This document shows, one piece after another, positions 17,012-26,000 of a stretch of DNA of 64,000 nucleotides (positions are counted from its first letter, which is position 1; each line of letters opens with the position of its first letter). The DNA lies in assembly GCA_016302315.1 (NCBI GenBank), contig JAEDNW010000001.1, positions 1-64,000 on the forward strand, read 5' to 3'. A model generated the notes under the pieces. That model was not told the origin of the DNA. It saw nothing but the letters and a program-made list of their open reading frames with translations, and searched no databases. The position numbers and the translations under genes are program-made. The stretch is from UBA1724 sp016302315. GTDB taxonomy: Bacteria > Verrucomicrobiota > Lentisphaeria > Oligosphaerales > Oligosphaeraceae.

Positions 17012-17638
17012 CTACCCTCTTCGGGCAGAGCGGCAGGGACGGATGGACGCCAGCTGGGAAACGGAAAGCTGCTGCCATCCGGGGGCGGCAAGCAGGCTTT
17101 CCAGCAGGGTGGCGCAGGCCACCGCATCGTAGAAGGCATCATGGGCACTTAAGCCGGGGCACCGCTTCTGCAGCACCGGCAAAAGCCCCAGGGAAGGCAC
17201 CAGATTCTCCAGTTTGTAGTCCTTCTGACCGGGGAAGGCCGCCCGGGCCAGGGTCAGAGTGTCCACCCAGGGGCCAAAAGACTGGAGGGGAAACTCCTGG
17301 GACAAGATTCCCCGCTCCGTGGAAATGTTGTGAGCCACCAGGGGGCGCCCCTGAAGGAGGGGGCGGAGGACGGGCCACAGTTCCTGGAGGGTGGGGGCAC
17401 AAGCCAGCTCCTCCCGCAGTCTGGCCCATCGACCCGGGGTGTAGGGATTGAAGGGATAGTCCCGTGGCACCCGGAGCAGGGAGGTGAAGGAGCGGGCGAG
17501 ATTCACCCTGCCCTGCTGAAGGACCACCACACCGATTTGCCAGGGGAGATTTTGCTCCTCCGTGGCTGCCCCGGTGGTTTCAAAGTCCAGGGCGACGGCC
17601 TCCGTCAAGGCCAGAGGGATATCCGGAATCAGAGCCAT
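17012..17638 (-). CDS. DnaQ-like 3'-5' exonuclease (DEDDh)
   Basis: A 208-residue exonuclease-domain protein. ExoI motif: VALDFETTG with the paired Asp/Glu; ExoII region: LVAHNISTERGIL; ExoIII: SAHDAFYDAVACATLL, which fits HxAxxDA of the DEDDh class. In ExoII the metal-binding Asp expected after AHNxxF seems to be Glu (STERG), which should be checked. Proteins of this type are stand-alone exonucleases or the epsilon proofreading subunit; its size and divergent motifs favour a stand-alone enzyme. ATG at 17638 overlaps the end of the glycosyltransferase gene by 10 nt; the ORF extends upstream without homology. The Mur ligase follows after 50 nt. Confidence 0.82.
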   Translation of the reverse strand: MALIPDIPLALTEAVALDFETTGAATEEQNLPWQIGVVVLQQGRVNLARSFTSLLRVPRDYPFNPYTPGRWARLREELACAPTLQELWPVLRPLLQGRPLVAHNISTERGILSQEFPLQSFGPWVDTLTLARAAFPGQKDYKLENLVPSLGLLPVLQKRCPGLSAHDAFYDAVACATLLESLLAAPGWQQLSVSQLASIRPCRSARRG

Positions 17639-18342
17639 CGTTCCCAGAAGAGGTCGGTGAGGATTTCCAGGGCGGCCCAGGCGCGCTGTCCCTTTTGTCT
17701 GGCATATTTGGGATAGGTCACATGGACCGGGAGTTCCCGGAGGGTGAGATGATTTCGTCGGATCTGGAGGAGGATTTCCGTAGCATGAGCCATGCGGTCC
17801 TCCCGCAGTCGGATTTTCGTCAGGGCCTGGGGCGTCAGGAGTCGGAAGCCGTTGTGGGCATCCGTCAGCCAAAGTCCTGTCAGGACGCCATTGACCCAGC
17901 GGGCCAGTTTCAGGAGAGTCCGGCGGGAGGCGGGAATGACCTGGAGATCCTCCTGCCGGAGGAATCGGGAGCCCAGGATCACCTGGGCGCCGCTTTCCCG
18001 CTGTAGCTGCAGGGCCCGGGGGATGGCCGCCGCCTCGTGCTGTCCGTCGGCATCAAAGTGGATCACCGCCTGGGCGCCCTTTTCCCGGGCATAGTCCCCT
18101 CCCGTCTGCAGGGCGGCCCCCTGGCCGCGGTTGATCTCGTGACGGAGGATGGTCACCGGGAGGGACGGAAGAGCCAGAGGGACGGGAGAGCCATCGTCCA
18201 CCAGCACCACGGAATATCCCTGCTCCACCAGGGGGCGGACTGTGCGTTCCACCACGGCGGGATCCTCCCGGTAGCAGGGAATGACCACGTAAATGTCCTG
18301 GGGTCTCCAGGGAGTCGGGGATGTCTTCGGGGCGCTACTCAT
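17629..18342 (-). CDS. Family 2 glycosyltransferase (GT-A fold)
   Basis: A 237-residue GT2-type transferase, similar in layout to dolichyl-phosphate mannose synthase-like enzymes. It begins with YVVIPCYREDPAVVE and has VVLVDDGSP (first nucleotide-sugar Asp pair), INRGQGAALQTGGDYA, and the DXD region IHFDADGQHE, followed by GSRFLRQEDLQVIP and LTDAHNGFRLL. No membrane segment is seen, so it is a soluble or peripheral enzyme using a nucleotide sugar. Acceptor unknown; envelope glycan or glycolipid synthesis is the usual role. The ATG at 18342 overlaps the end of the preceding surface-protein gene by 8 nt. Confidence 0.85.
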   Translation of the reverse strand: MSSAPKTSPTPWRPQDIYVVIPCYREDPAVVERTVRPLVEQGYSVVLVDDGSPVPLALPSLPVTILRHEINRGQGAALQTGGDYAREKGAQAVIHFDADGQHEAAAIPRALQLQRESGAQVILGSRFLRQEDLQVIPASRRTLLKLARWVNGVLTGLWLTDAHNGFRLLTPQALTKIRLREDRMAHATEILLQIRRNHLTLRELPVHVTYPKYARQKGQRAWAALEILTDLFWERWL

Positions 18343-21300
18343 GGGAAGGCGTCTCCAGGAAATAGGCCCGTCCCATCTGCCACCTCTCCGTCCTTTGCCA
18401 CCCTTCCGGCGTAGGAGCCCAGGAGGAGCCCTGGGGGGGCGTCTCCTCTCCCAGGAGAGGGCCGGTGAAGGGAAGACCGGCGGGGCGAGCAGACGCAGGC
18501 GTCAGCCTGAGGGAACCCTCCCCCTCCTCCCAGGCGGGCCCGGGCAGCACCCAGAATCCCGTTCCCCCGGGCAGAATTCCCTCTTCCCGGAGGGGCACAA
18601 AGGCCCCGTGGTCATAGACATAGATCGCCGTTGTGTCCAGGGCCTGGCGGAGGGCCGCCAGGGACACATCTCCCGGCAGAGACAGGGCGCTATAGCGTAC
18701 CAGGGGAATCTCCTGCCAGCATCCCGCCAGGGCGGCCAGCATTTTTTCCTGGGGGGTAGCGGGAGCCTGGGGCGCCAGGGAGGCATCCCGGAGCAGAGCC
18801 GAGGAGACGGAGAGTTCCGGCAGGGGCTGGAGTTGGATCAGGAGGGTGGTTGCCGCCGTTTCCCCGGCCTGGTCTGTGACCCGGAGGGTGAGGGAATACT
18901 CTCCCGGGAGAGCCGTCAGGGGAGGCGTGAGGCGGAGCCATCCCTCCTGGCCTCCCTCCTGGCCCACGGTGACCCAGGCGGGGGATCCCTCGTCCAGAGA
19001 GTAGGTCAGCACATCGGGGGGATCGTCCGCCAGATCGGGATCCTGGGCGGACAGGGCGAGTTCCCGTTCCTCTCCCCCGGTGAGCGTGAGAAGCTGGGGG
19101 AAGTCCTGGGGCCAGCAAGGAGGATCATTCACCGGGGTGATAGTGAGATTCCAGGCGGCGGTTCCCTCCCACTCTCCGTCAGAGAGTCCGAGAGTGAAGG
19201 AATCCGTTCCATGGAAATCGGGATTTCCCTGATAGTAGACCCGGGGGAAAGAGAGGCGGGTATCGGGGGGAGCCAGGCGGAGCGTTCCCTGGGCGGGAGG
19301 GACAACCACCCAGAGGGCCACCCCGTCGCCATCCTCATCCAAGAGAGGGGTGAGACGCAGATTGGTCTCCGGGGCATCCTCTGTCAGGGGATTCAAGGCG
19401 GTGATGGAGAACTGGGGGGCACGATTGGACCAGAGAGGATCCTCCCAGAGATAGAGATTCCAATGCCCATTTTCCGCCGGCTCCCTGCCCCCCTGCTCCA
19501 TGTCCGCACAGGTGGAGAAGGCAATCTGCCTGCCGGAGGGAGAGATGGCCAGGCTTCGGGGAGGCAGCACAGCCTCCGGGGCCAGACACACCACCTCCGG
19601 AGAATCGGAAAGGAGATCCCACACCCCAACGCGTTGCCGGCTTTCTCCCTCTGGCACATAGAGGAAGGCCAGCCGACGGCCATTGGCGGAAAGGCAAAGC
19701 TGGGTAGCGTCCTCGGGGAGGGGAAGAAGAGTGAGGCGGGATGCGCTGGCCGAGAAGGGGGCCTGAAGGAGATAAAATGCCCCGCCCTCCTCCTGAAAGA
19801 GAACCTTCCCTCCATCCTGGGTCATGCCCCAGAGGACCGCGACGGAGCGGGGGCTAAGGGAGACAGGTGTGGCGCCGGCGCCTCCCAGGCGCCCCATGAG
19901 CTTCGTGCCCTCCTGCCAGAGGAGGGTGGTGCCATTGGCGGAGAGGAAGGGGGAAGTCGCGGAGGCGGAGAGGCTCTCCCAGGAAGCCCCCCCGTCGGAA
20001 GAGAAGCGGAGTTCCCCAGTGGCCAGCAGGGCGGCCACCGCCCCATTCCGGGAGACCGCCAGAGCCCCGGGTTCCTGGAGATGGGGAGAGGCCTCCACGC
20101 AGACCCCGTTGCGGAACAAGGCACCGTCCTTCTCCCGGATCCAGAAGGAGGCTTGGGGACAGCCTTGGGCCCAGGTCACGGCCTCCCCGGGGGAGAACAG
20201 GCTCCAGGAGGCCCCTGCATGGGTCTCCCGTCCGTAGAGGAAGGGTTCTTCCGCCGCTTCTCCCGCCAGCGGGGCATTGGTCACCGTCTGCAGCAGGCCG
20301 TCCTGGGGGAAGAAGAGAGCGGGATAGCGATAGAGGGTTTCTGAGGAAGAGAGGCCATCCGTCAGGCATCGGAAATCCGTAAAGAGGAGGGTCAGGGCGC
20401 AGACATCTCCGGAATCCAGCCCCAGGCGCAGGATGACCTGTCCGGTCTTTCCTGGGGTTGTGGCCGCCACAGACCAGGGAAGAGTCTCCCGAGAGACCTC
20501 CTCCCCGGGAAGAATCTCCGCCCCTGTGGAGGAGAGAATCGCGAAGGGAACCGGGTCGGAGCCTTCCCCCATCTCCCAATGCAGGGTGGTGGTCTCCTCG
20601 CTTCCTCCTAGGCCAATTCCCAGGGAGATCTCCCGTCCTCCCGTAGGCACATGAACCAGGGAGTTCTCCACGCCGATCCTGGCGCCCAGATCCCGGGAGA
20701 AAAGCTCTCCTTCCTTGTCCAGCCAAGCCGCAAAGCGTCCATTGGGAGAGAAGAGGCAATGGGGGCCGGATTGGGCGGTGACCTCAGGGAACGAAAGCTC
20801 TTCCGCCAGAATCTGGAGGGCCTCCGCCTGTCGATCCCAGAGACAGAGGGTCGTCTCGGTGCGGAAGAGAAGGAAGCGTCCATCCTGGGAGAAGGCGGGT
20901 TCCCAGGCCTTTCCCGGGGAGATCCAAGAATATTTCCAGGTTCCGTCCTTTTGGAGGGTTGCCAGGCGGAGACGCATTCCCCGGGCGCCATCCACGGCGG
21001 GATAGGCCAAGGCGTCCCCGGCAGAGGAGGCGGCGATCCAGAAGAGATTGGCCTGATACTCCCCGGAATAGACCCCCAACTCCTGGCGACGCCCCAAAAG
21101 CTCCACCAGCGCATTCTCTCCCGTGGTCAGATTCTGCCTCCGCAGGCCCATCTGCTCCTGCTCCTCCTGGGAGAGATAAACCAGCCCATCATCCGTTCTC
21201 ACCGGGCGCATTCCCGTGTCCTTCGGCAAGGCCTCAACGATCTCCTCCGTCATCGCCCCCGGCCCCGAGGGCCAACGTCGCTTCCATAGACCCTCCCCAG

Positions 21301-21766
21301 CCCCCCGATAGACCCACAGCTCCCGATTCCCCTCCTCCTCCCGAACCCAAAGCTCTCTCCACGTGCTCTCTCCCATCATGGTCTGGAGACCATCCCCCCC
21401 TTGCCAAAGCAGGCGCATGACCCAATTCTGTCCCGTGGCATCCGTGGGCTCCCGGCGCAGCCCCCAAAACTCCCCCGCCTGAACGCCACTCCCCATGCGC
21501 AACACCCGCCAAGACCACCCAAAGGGATTGGGCACCGGCTCGCTGGCAAGGCAGGAAACACACTCCCCCGTCAATAGGGAAAGGGAATAGCCCCCCACAA
21601 AGGAATCCCCCTTCCCCGAAGGCGTCCCCCGAAACCACAACTCCCCCTTGTCTCCCAAACTCTCCAAGGATTGAATGCGCCCCACCCCCGCAACTTCCCA
21701 CTGTCCTAAGGAAACTAGGGAAAAACAGAGCATCAAAACCAAGATGAGTGGCAGAAATCGGCGCAT
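18335..21766 (-). CDS. Large secreted beta-propeller/cadherin-like protein
   Basis: A 1143-residue exported protein with a clear signal peptide (MRRFLPLILVLMLCFSLVSLG). The first 750 residues contain repeated short motifs of the type SxDGRFLLF, SPNGRFAAWL, SANGRRLAFLY and SPSGRQIAFS, typical of PD40/TolB-like propeller blades. Around residues 790-960 follow two cadherin-like/Ig-like domains (NPDFHGTDSFTLGLSDG, TPVNDPP, and SAQDPDLADDPPDVLTYSL). The C-terminal part ends with a GAFVPLREEG and GFWVLPGP module that is echoed in the protein at 29159-30163. It is the last of five surface-protein genes and is followed by a glycosyltransferase gene overlapping by 8 nt. Function unknown; a cell-surface or adhesion role is inferred. 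Confidence 0.75.
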   Translation of the reverse strand: MRRFLPLILVLMLCFSLVSLGQWEVAGVGRIQSLESLGDKGELWFRGTPSGKGDSFVGGYSLSLLTGECVSCLASEPVPNPFGWSWRVLRMGSGVQAGEFWGLRREPTDATGQNWVMRLLWQGGDGLQTMMGESTWRELWVREEEGNRELWVYRGAGEGLWKRRWPSGPGAMTEEIVEALPKDTGMRPVRTDDGLVYLSQEEQEQMGLRRQNLTTGENALVELLGRRQELGVYSGEYQANLFWIAASSAGDALAYPAVDGARGMRLRLATLQKDGTWKYSWISPGKAWEPAFSQDGRFLLFRTETTLCLWDRQAEALQILAEELSFPEVTAQSGPHCLFSPNGRFAAWLDKEGELFSRDLGARIGVENSLVHVPTGGREISLGIGLGGSEETTTLHWEMGEGSDPVPFAILSSTGAEILPGEEVSRETLPWSVAATTPGKTGQVILRLGLDSGDVCALTLLFTDFRCLTDGLSSSETLYRYPALFFPQDGLLQTVTNAPLAGEAAEEPFLYGRETHAGASWSLFSPGEAVTWAQGCPQASFWIREKDGALFRNGVCVEASPHLQEPGALAVSRNGAVAALLATGELRFSSDGGASWESLSASATSPFLSANGTTLLWQEGTKLMGRLGGAGATPVSLSPRSVAVLWGMTQDGGKVLFQEEGGAFYLLQAPFSASASRLTLLPLPEDATQLCLSANGRRLAFLYVPEGESRQRVGVWDLLSDSPEVVCLAPEAVLPPRSLAISPSGRQIAFSTCADMEQGGREPAENGHWNLYLWEDPLWSNRAPQFSITALNPLTEDAPETNLRLTPLLDEDGDGVALWVVVPPAQGTLRLAPPDTRLSFPRVYYQGNPDFHGTDSFTLGLSDGEWEGTAAWNLTITPVNDPPCWPQDFPQLLTLTGGEERELALSAQDPDLADDPPDVLTYSLDEGSPAWVTVGQEGGQEGWLRLTPPLTALPGEYSLTLRVTDQAGETAATTLLIQLQPLPELSVSSALLRDASLAPQAPATPQEKMLAALAGCWQEIPLVRYSALSLPGDVSLAALRQALDTTAIYVYDHGAFVPLREEGILPGGTGFWVLPGPAWEEGEGSLRLTPASARPAGLPFTGPLLGEETPPQGSSWAPTPEGWQRTERWQMGRAYFLETPSHE

Positions 21767-21789
21767 GTCGTGGAGGATAATAAAAAAAG

Positions 21790-21804
21790 ATATAACTTGT
21801 TTAT
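21790..21804 (-). promoter_or_regulatory. Shared 15-bp upstream element, copy 1
   Basis: On the minus strand this reads ATAAACAAGTTATAT and ends exactly 23 nt before the ATG at 21766. The same 15 bases occur at 49947-49961, also exactly 23 nt before a start codon. Both copies also have TCATA 11 nt upstream (minus strand at 21816-21820 here). The distance from ATG suggests a core promoter (-10 region) with a short leader. Confidence 0.55.
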
Positions 21805-21890
21805 TATGAATATGCTATGACAATTTTCAACCCTCTGGGGATTTTTTTAGCATTTCGAGAGAGAGAGAGGTGTGGTGGGGCAGAGAAACA

Positions 21891-21926
21891 GGAAAGGCGG
21901 AACCGGAGACCCGGTGCCGCCTTTCC
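21891..21926 (-). terminator. Strong hairpin terminator after the outer-membrane protein gene
   Basis: GGAAAGGCGG (21891-21900) pairs perfectly with CCGCCTTTCC (21917-21926), and the loop itself contains ACCGG/CCGGT, giving an extended stem. On the minus strand the hairpin is followed by TGTTTCTCT. It lies about 65 nt after the stop of the barrel gene at 21992 and separates it from the next gene, which has its own promoter-like sequence. Confidence 0.7.
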
Positions 21927-21991
21927 CGACGAAGAAATTCCTCCGAGGCGGGGAGGCCTGGGAGGCGGGCTCTTCTCTCCCTAGGGGGAGG

Positions 21992-22978
21992 CTAGAAGCG
22001 CATTTGGAGCTTCATCATTCCGCCGAAGGAGTTGAGGGACTGGCTCACGTAGCGGGTGCCCACATCTCCCAAGCCCTTGTCATAGCGGAGTTCCGCAGAG
22101 AGGCCGATGGCCTCGTTGAACCAGTATCCGGCGCCGGCGGAGGCGTAGAGTCCCCAGTTGAACTCGGTCTCGTTGGCCCGATCCCGGTTTCCGATCCGCT
22201 GATCTCCCGTGGTGATGCCGGCATAGGAGGTGCTTTCCATGTCCGCCACAGAGAGGGTGGGGCCGGCGGCCACATAGGCCCGGAGGCCATTGTCCAGGTT
22301 GTAGCCCAGGGAGACGCCCAGATCCAGGACATAGAGGTCCATGTCGAACTTCACCTTGCTGTCCAGGAGGACGGAACCGGCGCCGCCTTGGCCAGGGATC
22401 TTCACATCGGAGGGTGTGAACACGGAGTCCACCTTGCTCACGAAGCGGTCATAGGAGGAGACGAAGGCTCCGGCTGCGCTGCCGCCGGCCTGGGTGCCCA
22501 GGGTGTAGTACTGGAAGTTAGCCACCAGCTGGAGATCCAGATTGTCCTGGCTCCACAATCCCGTGGAGAAGCCCACGGCGGGAGCCATCTGCTCCCGGAG
22601 GCCATAGGTGCCCCGGCCACTTCCCTGAGAGCCTTGGAGATCCCCGAAGGAGAGGCGATTGACGCCAGCATCCAGTCCGGGATAGCGGGAGTTCCAGGCC
22701 TTTTCCAGGTTCTCGTTGGTGGGTTCCAGATAGCTTCCCGTGGCATCGTCCAGGACGAAGTTCTGGAAGGAGGGAGTGGCGCCGGACTTCATCTGGGGGC
22801 GATGGAAGTTCCGATAGGCGACGCCCACGGAGACCGTCCAGTCGCTTCCGGCCTCGCCCTGCTGGAAGGTGGGGGCGGCGGGCTCGCCCTGGGGGGCGGC
22901 GGGTTCGGTCACCGCCTCCTGGGCAAAGAGGGAAAGACTGGCCAGAAGGCTAAAGATCAGGAGCAGACTTTTCTTCAT
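21992..22978 (-). CDS. Outer-membrane beta-barrel protein
   Basis: A 328-residue exported protein with a typical signal peptide (MKKSLLLIFSLLASLSLFAQ). The mature part shows alternating hydrophobic/aromatic strands such as WTVSVGVAYRNF, LDLQLVANFQYYTLG, LYVLDLGVSLGYNL, GLRAYVAAGPTLS, WGLYASAGAGYWF and IGLSAELRYDKGL, and ends in LQMRF with the C-terminal Phe of bacterial outer-membrane barrels. The start at 22978 has a good AAGGAG site 7 nt upstream. It lies between the giant cadherin-like gene and the terminator at 21891-21926. Specific function (porin, adhesin, structural) cannot be told. Confidence 0.8.
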   Translation of the reverse strand: MKKSLLLIFSLLASLSLFAQEAVTEPAAPQGEPAAPTFQQGEAGSDWTVSVGVAYRNFHRPQMKSGATPSFQNFVLDDATGSYLEPTNENLEKAWNSRYPGLDAGVNRLSFGDLQGSQGSGRGTYGLREQMAPAVGFSTGLWSQDNLDLQLVANFQYYTLGTQAGGSAAGAFVSSYDRFVSKVDSVFTPSDVKIPGQGGAGSVLLDSKVKFDMDLYVLDLGVSLGYNLDNGLRAYVAAGPTLSVADMESTSYAGITTGDQRIGNRDRANETEFNWGLYASAGAGYWFNEAIGLSAELRYDKGLGDVGTRYVSQSLNSFGGMMKLQMRF

Positions 22979-23069
22979 AGGAAATCTCCTTGTTGACATT
23001 TACGATTTGAGGAAAGGGAAATGAGTGTGGGGGGGGCAGAGGGAGGGGTGGAAGAAGCGGTCGCCTCTC

Positions 23070-23085
23070 CGCCCCTCCTGGGGCG
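23070..23085 (-). terminator. Weak hairpin between cadherin-like and barrel genes
   Basis: CGCCCC-tcct-GGGGCG forms a 6-bp perfect stem 10 nt after the stop of the 1511-residue protein. No T-run follows on the minus strand, so it may only attenuate transcription or stabilise mRNA ends. Confidence 0.3.
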
Positions 23086-23095
23086 CCCGGGAGCT

Positions 23096-26000
23096 CTACA
23101 GGCCGGGTTCCGGCTGCACCAGGTAGACCACGTAGTCGCCGGTCTTCTCCCCATTCACGTAGGGCAGCAGCACCACATAGTCCCCCTCGGCCAGAGGCAG
23201 ATCCTCCAGCACCTGGAGATCCAGGGCTCCGTTTTCCGTGATGATAGCGGGGCACTGGAATCCGTAGAACCACTTCATCTGGGCGATGGAGAAGTACTGG
23301 TAGTCGTAGGTGATCTGGATGGTGTCATCCAGGATGCCTTCGGTGTAGAGCATCATCTTGCCACTCACATCGTAGACCCCGGTGATGACGGGAGTGCGGG
23401 TGGCGGTGGCCAGGGTGAACTGCATCTGGGCGCTGGCGATGGCCTCGCTGCCCGCCTTGGCGGTCACATACCAGGTGTAGGTGGTGGCCTCTTCTCCCAT
23501 GGGCAGCTCCAGGGTGAGGTTGTTGGCGGTCAGCCCGCTCACCTCTTTCACCAGCCGCCCATCGGGACCGTAGACCCGGATCATGTATTCCTGGGCGTTG
23601 GTGGCCACGGGCCAGGCGAACTTCACCGTCTCGGAGGTCAGCACCTTGCCATTGGCGGGAGCGAAGGCGGGGGCGCTGCCCCAGGCAAGTTCCTGGGCGG
23701 TGGCTTCCGGCACCTCGATGGTCAGGACGGCCGCCTCCTCCCCTTCTCCGGCGGGGTTGAAGCCCTGCACCATCAGGAGGAACTCGCCCGCTTGGGGAAT
23801 CTGGAGCTCCTGCCTGGCGATGGTGGGCAGGATCATGCCCTTCTCGTCCGCCTGGAAGTCCACGGGACCCACGCTCTGGAGGGTCTCCCCATTCTCATCC
23901 ACCACCCGCATCCGATAGGACCGGGCCATGGGCACCTGGATCTCCGGGAGGGCAACCCAGCCATTTTCATCTGCGGTCACCCGATCCACGGCGCAGGTGG
24001 GCCGTCCAGGCAGTCCGTATTCGCCCACGGAGAGCTCCCGCTCCGCACAGACTTCCTCGGTGGTGCCATCGGTCATGGTCCACACCAGGATGGTCACCGT
24101 CACCTCGGTGTTCTCGGGATAGCCCTCGAAGCCGGCGGCGGCATAGTCCTCGGGCAGCAGCTGAGTGCGGCTCCCCTTCACCGTCAAGGCCAGGGTCTCC
24201 TCGTCGCTCTCCAGGAGGAAGGTGTGACCATCGGCATGGGCCTCGGGATCCACGCAGGTGAAGGAGATGATGGGATACCAGGGGGAGGCGCCCACAAAGA
24301 CCGTGATGGTCACAGGCTCGCTCTCCTGGGGATCCTCCGCCTCGCCGGTGAACCCATTGTCCGTCACGGCGAAGGTGATGGTGGCGCTCTTGCCCAGCTC
24401 CGCCTCCTCCTTCACCGTGTAGGTCAGGGTGGCGGTGGACTTCTCCACGGTGATGACCGGATCGGACAGGAAGATGCTGTCGGGATCGGACACCTGGATG
24501 ATGCGGCCATCGGAGAGCTCCTGTTCCTCTTCCCCAGGACCCATGTCCACGGAGAAGGTGGCGGTGAGTTCCTCGCCCCGCTGATCGGGCAGGACATACT
24601 GGTCTTCGGCCTTCACCACGGGAGCGTCATTCACGCAGGTCACCTTGAGGGAGATGACGGGCACCTGGAGGGCGTTGACGCCGGATTCATCCTTGGCGGA
24701 GACCACCACCTGGGGCATGGAGACGCCGTCGTTGAAGTAGTCCTTGGCGGGGGTGAAGGTGAGTTTTCCGGTGGTGGCATCGATCTCGATGGTGCCCACG
24801 GAGGCATCCAGGGCTTCCACAGCGTAGGTCAGGGAATCCACGCCGTCGGCCTCATCCACATCGTAGGCGTTCACGTAGAGGGACTGTTCCGTGGCGTCCT
24901 CGGCGATCTCCCAGACATACTCCAGGGGTTCCTCGGGCATCTCCGGATTGGAGGCCGTTCCAGGCTGCGTGCCCACGTGGTAGAAGTAGGGCGCAGTATT
25001 GCCGATGACCCAGGCGACAGCTTGGGAGAGTTCGGAGAAGACATTCTCCGCTCCTTCCCCGTAGGGGCTGGTGACGGCCCGGGAGGCCACCTTCACGGTG
25101 TATCCCTTCTTGATGGCGGCGGCAAGACTCAGGGTGTCTCCCTTCTCTCCCTCTCCATCCACCTCGGTGAAGGTCACCCCATCAGCGCTGTAGCTCCACA
25201 GATAGGCGTAGGTGATGGGGTCCCCGTCGGCGTCCACGGAGCCGGAGGCGTCAATCGTCAGGGTGTCTCCGTGGAAGGCTTCCCCAGGAGTCTGGTGGAG
25301 GATGGTAGGAACGGTGGGCGCGCGGTCCACATCGTTGACCGTCACCGCCATATCCGCCGAGCCCTCGCCCTGGGTTTCCCCATCCACGGCGATGACCTTC
25401 ACCGTGAACAAGTCGCTGGCGAGCCGGGAGGCGCCGCCCTCGGCAAGGGCGATGGTGTCATAGCCATTGCTGGTCACCTTCCAAGAAGCGCTGTAAACAG
25501 GAGTTCCGCTGCCTTGGGAGCCGGTCTCCTCGCTGATGGCCTGGTAGCTCCAGCCCTCGGGCACCTGGAGTTTCCAGGCGCCCACGCCGGCGGGATAGAC
25601 ATCGCTGTCCGTGGCGCTGGCCTTCACCAGGAAGGAGGTGGGGTTCCCTTCCGCGTCCACCTCGGCGATGGTGACACTGCTCTCTTCCAGGGTCACCACA
25701 GGCACGGGATTTTCCTTGAAATCCACCTCCAGGGTGTAGATTTGGCGGGAGGTTTCCTGGTCGGCATCGCCGATCCACACGGAGTAGCGGGCCTGGAGAT
25801 CCTCGGTTCCGCCCAGGGCGGATTCGGGAACGGTGAAGGTCAGGGTAAGGGTGGCCACATTCCCGTCGTCCTTCCGGTCGATGGTCAGGCCATCAGGCAG
25901 AGTGGAGGTGTCATCGTAGCCCTTGTTCACGGTGATGTCGTCAGCCCCATCCACATCGGTGACTTCCAAGGTGACGCTGCCGGTGAGCGTGCTTCCGCCC

